Positions 6,923 through 10,637 of a stretch of DNA of 10,637 nt are shown here, piece by piece. Below the pieces are notes generated by a model. The model was given only the letters and a program-made list of their open reading frames with translations. It did no database searches and was not told where the DNA came from. Both the position numbers and the translations under genes were made by a program. The DNA is from an uncultured Desulfomonile sp. (GTDB lineage: Bacteria > Desulfobacterota > Desulfomonilia > Desulfomonilales > Desulfomonilaceae): assembly GCA_903853735.1 (NCBI GenBank), contig CAINUH010000221.1, positions 1 through 10,637 of the forward strand, given 5' to 3'. The stretch's first letter is position 1. The number at the start of each line of letters is the position of its first letter.

Positions 6923-8062
6923 TCAAGAATATCGTCTTAAGAGGTCATCCGCTATAGCCATTCGTGCAATTTCCGACGTAGTACCGGCAAGCGCAGCATA
7001 TTTGGCGTCCCTGTAAGCCAGTTCCATAATGTTTCCCATCACGTAAGCCCGACCCGCCATTATCTGCATTGCCATGCCGGCGACTTTCTCAGACGCCTCA
7101 GCAGCGAAAACCTTCGCACAATGGATCAGTGTCTCGGCTTCAGGGTCTGAAATGGAGTACATCCAAGCGGCACGGAAGGACAGGAGCTGGGCCGTCTGAT
7201 ACAGTGTCAACATTTCAGCCAGTTTGAACCGTATCTCCTGATGGGCAAAGATCGGCTTACCACCCCGCTGATGACGCACGGAGTACTGCTTGGCTTCAAC
7301 AATGGTTCTTTCCATAAGACCTACAGACGCCATTGTCAGCACCATGTCCTGCGTGAGACACACGAAAACCAACGCAGATCGGTCTTCAAAAGGCCCCATC
7401 ACGAGATCTTTGTGAACTCGGACCTCGTTGAGTTGGAGACTGCTCACTGCGACGCCTCTGTACCCCAGCGTTTTCATTCTTGGACCCATGATGAGTCCGG
7501 GAATGCCTTGTTCCACGAGACAAAAAGCCGGGCGGCCATCTATATTCGCTAGAATTGCCAAATAGTCCGCTATGGGTCCGTTGGTCACAAAATCCTTCCT
7601 GCCGCTTATGACGTAGTACGAACCATCCGGCCATGCTTCCGTCGCCGGTCTTTGACCCTCGCCTTGCTCTGAGGGTTCGGTCACGGCCACTGCTCCTATC
7701 AAATTTCCATTTTCCAGGGACTCGACAATCTGACTGATACGGCTGCTATTCCCAAAGCCTCTGAGCAAACCGGCAAAGATTCGAGCCGTCACTTCCACGG
7801 CGAGAAAAAGAGAGCCCGACATGCGGGCTGTCTCCTCTTGCGCAGCCACAAGGTGCATGGTTTCAGATCTTGCCCCGGGACCAAACCCGACACGCAAGTA
7901 ACCGGTCGGAGCCAGGTTCCTCAAAACGCCTTTTGTCATAGTCTTCAGTTCAGGGAGATCTGCTTCTTCCATCCTGTCCAGTTCTTCACGAGCTGTCTGG
8001 TGGAAAACGTTGTTTAGTCGTGTCTTGATTGCCCTATCTTGATCAGTCCAGTCAAAATTCAT
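6923..8062 (-). CDS. Acyl-CoA dehydrogenase-like protein with degenerate active site
   Basis: 379 residues with the complete acyl-CoA dehydrogenase layout: helical N-domain, beta domain with VAVTEPSEQG near 126 and RKDFVTNGPIADY near 155-167, and helical C-domain ending RDAKYAALAGTTSEIARM (351-368). Key positions are changed. The C-terminal catalytic glutamate site (Glu376 of medium-chain enzymes) is Gly360. The alternative site on helix G (Glu254 of isovaleryl-CoA dehydrogenase) aligns with Gln238. The FAD-contacting RxQFG motif reads HQRGG, and the usual TEPxAGSD is TEPSEQGE. It may therefore be a partner subunit of the dehydrogenase encoded immediately upstream rather than an independent enzyme. 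The start is supported by AAGGAAG 5 nt upstream, overlapping that gene's stop codon. The family call is firm; the lack of catalysis is inferred from a by-eye alignment. Confidence 0.85.
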   Translation of the reverse strand: MNFDWTDQDRAIKTRLNNVFHQTAREELDRMEEADLPELKTMTKGVLRNLAPTGYLRVGFGPGARSETMHLVAAQEETARMSGSLFLAVEVTARIFAGLLRGFGNSSRISQIVESLENGNLIGAVAVTEPSEQGEGQRPATEAWPDGSYYVISGRKDFVTNGPIADYLAILANIDGRPAFCLVEQGIPGLIMGPRMKTLGYRGVAVSSLQLNEVRVHKDLVMGPFEDRSALVFVCLTQDMVLTMASVGLMERTIVEAKQYSVRHQRGGKPIFAHQEIRFKLAEMLTLYQTAQLLSFRAAWMYSISDPEAETLIHCAKVFAAEASEKVAGMAMQIMAGRAYVMGNIMELAYRDAKYAALAGTTSEIARMAIADDLLRRYS

Positions 8063-8072
8063 GAATACTTCC

Positions 8073-9215
8073 TTACATCAGGCGAGAGATAAGGACTTTT
8101 TGAACGTCGGATGTGCCGCCGCCTATGGGGGCTAAACGGCCGTCACGGAAAACCCGTTCCATGTCATATTCGTGGCAATAGCCATATCCTCCATGGAGTA
8201 TCATGGCATCGTTTGTAGGCCCGAGGGACCAGTCTCCCACGAAAAGCTTCGCTATTGCCGCCTCCAGATGGTTCAACGGTCTGCCCTGATCCTTGCACCA
8301 GGCGATGCGGTAGACCAGAGATCTGGCCGCCTCAAGAAAGATCTTCATATCGGCCAGCTTGTGTCGGACAGCCTGGAAGTATGCAATGGGCCGACCAAAC
8401 TGCTCACGGTCCTTGGCGTACCGACTGCAACGCTGAATCAGGAACGATACTGCACCGATGAACGGAGCCAGGAGCGCGGAGCGATCCCACTCGACAGTCT
8501 GCATGGCCATGAGAAAACCGTTGCCCTCGGATCCCAGCAAATTCTCAGCAGGAACGGCACAGTCTTGGAACGCAAGCTCCGACGTAGGCGAGGTCCTGAC
8601 CCCCATCTTGTGGAGGCTTCGACTTACTGAAAACCCTGGAGTTCCTTTTTCCACGATAAAGGCTGATATGCCTGAGTGACCGGCAGATGGGTCGGTCTTG
8701 GCATAAATGACAGCCACGTCTGCTATCGCTCCGTTGGTGATGAACATTTTGCTGCCGTTTAGTACCCATTGATCCCCAGACCTCCGGGCGTGAGTCCTGA
8801 TGGACGCCACATCAGAACCGGCCCCCGGTTCTGTAAGACCCATGCAACCTATCCATTGTCCGCTTGCCAGCTTGGGAATATACTTCCAGCGCTGAGCGTC
8901 TGTCCCATGACTGAAAATTGTGTCTGCGCAAAGGTAGGTGTGAGCCCCGTAGCTGAGCGTGAGGCCACCGTCAACACCGGCTTCGCCAAGCGCTTCTGCT
9001 GCCAGCACCGAAGTGATCACATCTGCACCGCTACCTCCAAGCTCCTCTGGAAAGTGGAGCCCCAATATTCCGAATTCTCCCAATCGCTTCCAGGATTCAC
9101 GGTCAAACTCGGCGTTCAGGTCATGTTCCTGGACACGAGGCACGATCTCGCGGCGAGCAAACTTCAAAACTTGGTCCTTGAACATAAGCTGTTCCTCAGT
9201 CAACGCAAAATCCAT
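8073..9215 (-). CDS. Acyl-CoA dehydrogenase
   Basis: Flavoenzyme that makes a 2,3-double bond in an acyl-CoA and passes electrons to electron-transfer flavoprotein; no etf genes are in the window. 380 residues, a normal length. Landmarks: ALTEEQLMFKD at the N-terminus, MGLTEPGAGSDVAS near 125-138, SKMFITNGAIAD near 155-166, EGNGFLMAMQTVEWDR near 230-245, KDREQFGRPIAYFQAVRHKL near 268-287, and HGGYGYCHEYDMERVFRDGR near 341-360, then GGGTSDVQ. The FAD motifs are intact. The Glu376-type base site is glycine, as in isovaleryl- and long-chain enzymes, which use a helix-G acid; here that position appears to be Asp244 (EWDRS). This points to branched or unusual acyl substrates. AAGGA lies 8 nt before the ATG; first enzyme gene after the regulator, with a 13-nt gap. 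Confidence 0.92.
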   Translation of the reverse strand: MDFALTEEQLMFKDQVLKFARREIVPRVQEHDLNAEFDRESWKRLGEFGILGLHFPEELGGSGADVITSVLAAEALGEAGVDGGLTLSYGAHTYLCADTIFSHGTDAQRWKYIPKLASGQWIGCMGLTEPGAGSDVASIRTHARRSGDQWVLNGSKMFITNGAIADVAVIYAKTDPSAGHSGISAFIVEKGTPGFSVSRSLHKMGVRTSPTSELAFQDCAVPAENLLGSEGNGFLMAMQTVEWDRSALLAPFIGAVSFLIQRCSRYAKDREQFGRPIAYFQAVRHKLADMKIFLEAARSLVYRIAWCKDQGRPLNHLEAAIAKLFVGDWSLGPTNDAMILHGGYGYCHEYDMERVFRDGRLAPIGGGTSDVQKVLISRLM

Positions 9216-9228
9216 TGTCCGGTTCCTT

Positions 9229-9846
9229 CTAAATGGGACGGGCGCCGTTGAAAAAAACTGTCAGAATACTCGATGCTATGCGGTGTTTCTGTGCCTTTCC
9301 CTTGATAGGGTAATTTTCAAGAACCAGCGTGGAGAAAAAGGTCTCTATGGCTCCAAGAAATATGTATGTCATGTACCTCGCCTTAACATCGTTCCGGACG
9401 GTATTCTCAGCTTGCCCCCGTGCGATGATGTCTTCGATCCGGTCCATGAAAGATTTGAAGAACTTCAACCGTTCCGGAGTGAGATTCGCAGAAGAACGAG
9501 AGATTTCAGTTATAAATACGTGAACCAGGTCGGGTCTTTTTTCGTATTGGTGCAGGAAATAGCCCACTAAGGCACCCAATTTGTCTTCAACAAGAGAGTA
9601 TTTTTTGTCGCACTCTTCCATCATAGAAAACAGCCCGCCCCACCACTCCGCCACAATAGCGTCGAACAGGTAGGCCTTGTTCTTGAAATAGTGGTAAACT
9701 AGTCCGTACGATATTCCTGCTTCCTGGGCGATATCTGTTATTCTGGCCTGATGGAAACCTTTTTCCCTTATTACTCGGCAGGCGGCATCAAAGATAGCGG
9801 TTTGTTTGTCTTTTCGACCGTTAGGTGCGCTGGTGAGTTCTTGCAT
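9229..9846 (-). CDS. TetR/AcrR family transcriptional regulator
   Basis: 205 residues. The N-terminal DNA-binding domain is clear: AIFDAACRVIREKGFHQARI (18-36), then the helix-turn-helix ITDIAQEAGISYGLVYHYFK (36-55), then NKAYLFDAIVAEWW. The C-terminal two thirds are the helical ligand-binding and dimer region (for example FMDRIEDIIARGQAENTVRN). Regulators of this type next to acyl-CoA genes, such as Bacillus FadR, usually repress the operon and are released by an acyl-CoA; that ligand is an inference here. It is the first gene of the operon, 13 nt from the dehydrogenase, so it probably controls its own transcription together with all the enzymes. A 16-bp palindrome 21 nt upstream of its start is a likely binding site. 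The start follows the normal distance to the HTH. Confidence 0.92.
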   Translation of the reverse strand: MQELTSAPNGRKDKQTAIFDAACRVIREKGFHQARITDIAQEAGISYGLVYHYFKNKAYLFDAIVAEWWGGLFSMMEECDKKYSLVEDKLGALVGYFLHQYEKRPDLVHVFITEISRSSANLTPERLKFFKSFMDRIEDIIARGQAENTVRNDVKARYMTYIFLGAIETFFSTLVLENYPIKGKAQKHRIASSILTVFFNGARPI

Positions 9847-9852
9847 ATCAAA

Positions 9853-9881
9853 CGGGTAACAGTTGTTGATTGATTTGTCAA
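9853..9881 (-). promoter_or_regulatory. Possible operon promoter
   Basis: On the minus strand TTGACA (9876-9881) matches the -35 consensus. With a 17-nt spacer the -10 would be TACCCG (9853-9858), a poor match, so the promoter may be weak, activator-dependent or have its -10 misplaced by me. Only the -35 and its overlap with the palindrome are solid. Confidence 0.3.
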
Positions 9882-9883
9882 TC
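9868..9883. promoter_or_regulatory. Candidate TetR operator palindrome
   Basis: Perfect inverted repeat GATTGA-TTTG-TCAATC, 16 bp, centred 30 nt upstream of the TetR start. Size, symmetry and position fit a TetR-family operator. On the minus strand it contains a TTGACA box (9876-9881), so binding would block RNA polymerase. Confidence 0.55.
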
Positions 9884-10066
9884 GGTTCCGCTGCCGGTGA
9901 CCTTATGTGGGGTCACAGCAACGCAGAGGCATCTTTGAACGGCCTCGTAGATATTCTGGAACAATTCCTCAAAGGTCTCCCCTTGGGTGGCGCAGCCGAG
10001 AATTGCCGGAACTTCAGCCCAGTAGCCGCCTTCTTCTGCTTCGTGGATAACGACTTGTAGTTTCAT
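9878..10066 (-). CDS. HicB-like small protein (UPF0150 family), apparently solitary
   Basis: 62 residues with the compact HicB/UPF0150 fold signature: MKLQVVIHEAEEGGYWAEVP at the N-terminus, then GCATQGETFEELFQNIYEAV. HicB proteins are antitoxins that neutralise the mRNA-cleaving HicA toxin; many short homologues like this lack the C-terminal DNA-binding domain and occur without a toxin. I find no HicA-like frame (a GSHH-type double-stranded RNA-binding fold of 60-80 residues) on either side, so a toxin-antitoxin pair is not supported. The tail after about residue 47 (CVAVTPHKVTGSGTD) does not look like the family and may be eroded. No good ribosome-binding site is seen. Its stop codon lies inside the palindrome of the TetR promoter, so its transcript would read into the operon's control region. 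Confidence 0.7.
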   Translation of the reverse strand: MKLQVVIHEAEEGGYWAEVPAILGCATQGETFEELFQNIYEAVQRCLCVAVTPHKVTGSGTD

Positions 10067-10285
10067 GATTAATTCAGCCTATCATCGAGCGGATCGCAAC
10101 CGCATCAATTGTAGGGCTAAACTAAGGCGAGAGAAAGGAGCAGCGCACATGAGATGCAACAGGCAATATTTGAGAAGCATCCCGAGCGCCCTCTTTCAGT
10201 CGGAGAAAAAAGACGTAATACTGATGTGTTGTGGTTTCGACAAACAATAAGAACTTGAGGCCGTCGGCCTAAGCTTTCCGGCTCC
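10067..10285. other. Gene-free gap with terminator and one weak small ORF
   Basis: About 220 bp between the HicB-like gene and the membrane-protein gene. Besides the terminator annotated separately, it holds a plus-strand frame at 10149-10250 of 33 codons, with AAAGGAG 8 nt before its ATG. The peptide has no recognisable features, and I do not call it a gene. On the minus strand TTGATG and TGATAG with an 18-nt spacer could form a weak promoter for the HicB-like gene. Confidence 0.4.
10241..10273 (-). terminator. Probable intrinsic terminator
   Basis: On the minus strand, 12 nt after the stop of the membrane-protein gene, CTTAGGCC-GAC-GGCCTcAAG forms an 8-bp stem with one bulged base (10254-10273), followed by the T-rich TTCTTATTGTTTG (10241-10253). 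This would end the membrane-protein transcript before the HicB-like gene. Confidence 0.6.
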
Positions 10286-10637
10286 CTATTTCTTTGTCGC
10301 GTCAGCCTTTGCTGTTCGTGATAAGATAGCCCCGGAGATAGACAGAGCAATGTAAAGACATGTCAACACCGCAAAAGTGCCAATAAATCGTAGGATCAAT
10401 GTCCCGATGATCCAGGTCCAGTTATCTTTTAGTATTACTATACTGGTGCCGCCTTTGTCTCGACTTGAAATCGTAATGGAATGCCAGGGGCGATCAAGGT
10501 GTTCTTCGATGTAAGTGGACCCGCCTCTGTCCCAAAATTTGATATATTTTTCTGACTTAAGCGCTTTCTTATAAAAATTGACCGCTTCATCGTAGCCCAT
10601 GTCGTAATAATTCTCGAGCCGGCTCCCATCCGAGGTC
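10286..10637 (-). CDS. Single-pass membrane protein, family not recognised (5' end outside the window)
   Basis: The frame is open to the window edge: the 12 codons before the internal ATG at 10600 read TSDGSRLENYYD and flow naturally into MGYDEAVNFYKKALKSEKY, so the true start lies beyond 10637. The visible 116 residues are a soluble N-terminal part with charged, amphipathic helix character and a WHSITISS strand, then one strong hydrophobic stretch, WTWIIGTLILRFIGTFAVLT through ALSISGAILS, then a short basic tail RTAKADATKK. The orientation is probably tail-in by the positive-inside rule. The membrane segment with an embedded arginine (LRFIG) vaguely recalls small gamma-type (OadG-like) subunits of sodium-pumping decarboxylases, but I cannot confirm this. 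A terminator follows it, so it belongs to another transcript than the acyl-CoA operon. Confidence 0.6.
   Translation of the reverse strand, partial: TSDGSRLENYYDMGYDEAVNFYKKALKSEKYIKFWDRGGSTYIEEHLDRPWHSITISSRDKGGTSIVILKDNWTWIIGTLILRFIGTFAVLTCLYIALSISGAILSRTAKADATKK

Noticed and set aside
6174..7016. Plus-strand 280-codon open frame
   Set aside because: It lies antisense to the carboxyltransferase and the end of dehydrogenase B, which are unmistakable by motif; its translation has no family features and no ribosome site.
8959..9570. Plus-strand 203-codon open frame
   Set aside because: It is antisense across the start of dehydrogenase A and the TetR gene; its composition is Ser/Arg/Pro-rich, typical of shadow frames.
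10067..10285. A hicA toxin upstream of the HicB-like gene
   Set aside because: No frame in this gap shows the GSHH-type motif or HicA length; the 77-codon minus frame at 10117-10350 overlaps the terminator and the membrane-protein gene and reads as a shadow.
1..10637. CRISPR arrays, tRNA or rRNA genes, phage or defence systems
   Set aside because: No regularly spaced repeats, no cloverleaf-like segments and no rRNA signatures were seen; apart from the dead transposase fragment the window is metabolic.

Overview
The window looks like a chromosomal segment of an anaerobic, metabolically versatile bacterium. A Desulfobacterota (former Deltaproteobacteria) host is my best guess, from the flavour of the proteins: crotonase, BKACE and split acyl-CoA carboxylase genes next to fdhD. 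This is an inference from composition and gene content; no marker gene is present to prove it.

Left end, plus strand (1-1305): a decayed IS1380-type transposase remnant runs directly into fdhD, the sulfurtransferase that activates formate dehydrogenase. The fdhD reading frame is open back into the remnant, and the best ribosome-binding site points to a TTG start at 490. A gene-free stretch (1306-1512) separates it from the convergent main operon.

Centre, minus strand (9846 down to 1513): one tightly packed operon, read in the order TetR regulator, acyl-CoA dehydrogenase A, acyl-CoA dehydrogenase B, carboxyltransferase (methylcrotonyl-CoA carboxylase beta type), biotin carboxylase, biotin carboxyl carrier, crotonase, BKACE (beta-keto acid cleavage enzyme, DUF849). 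Several stop codons lie inside the next gene's Shine-Dalgarno sequence. The order of chemistry resembles the leucine/isovalerate (liu) route: dehydrogenate a branched acyl-CoA, carboxylate the enoyl-CoA with biotin, hydrate or isomerise, then cleave by a retro-Claisen step. It departs from that route in four ways: the carboxylase alpha chain is split in two, there are two dehydrogenases of which one has degenerate catalytic and FAD sites, the crotonase keeps only one of the two classical glutamates, and a BKACE stands where HMG-CoA lyase would be. Together these suggest a variant branched-chain or unusual acyl-CoA pathway whose substrate cannot be read from sequence. A 16-bp palindrome just upstream of the TetR start overlaps a TTGACA box and is a good candidate autoregulatory operator.

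Right end, minus strand (9878-10637): a solitary HicB-like small protein whose stop codon falls inside that palindrome, a roughly 220-bp gene-free gap containing a probable intrinsic terminator, and the C-terminal part of an unrecognised single-pass membrane protein that continues beyond the window edge.
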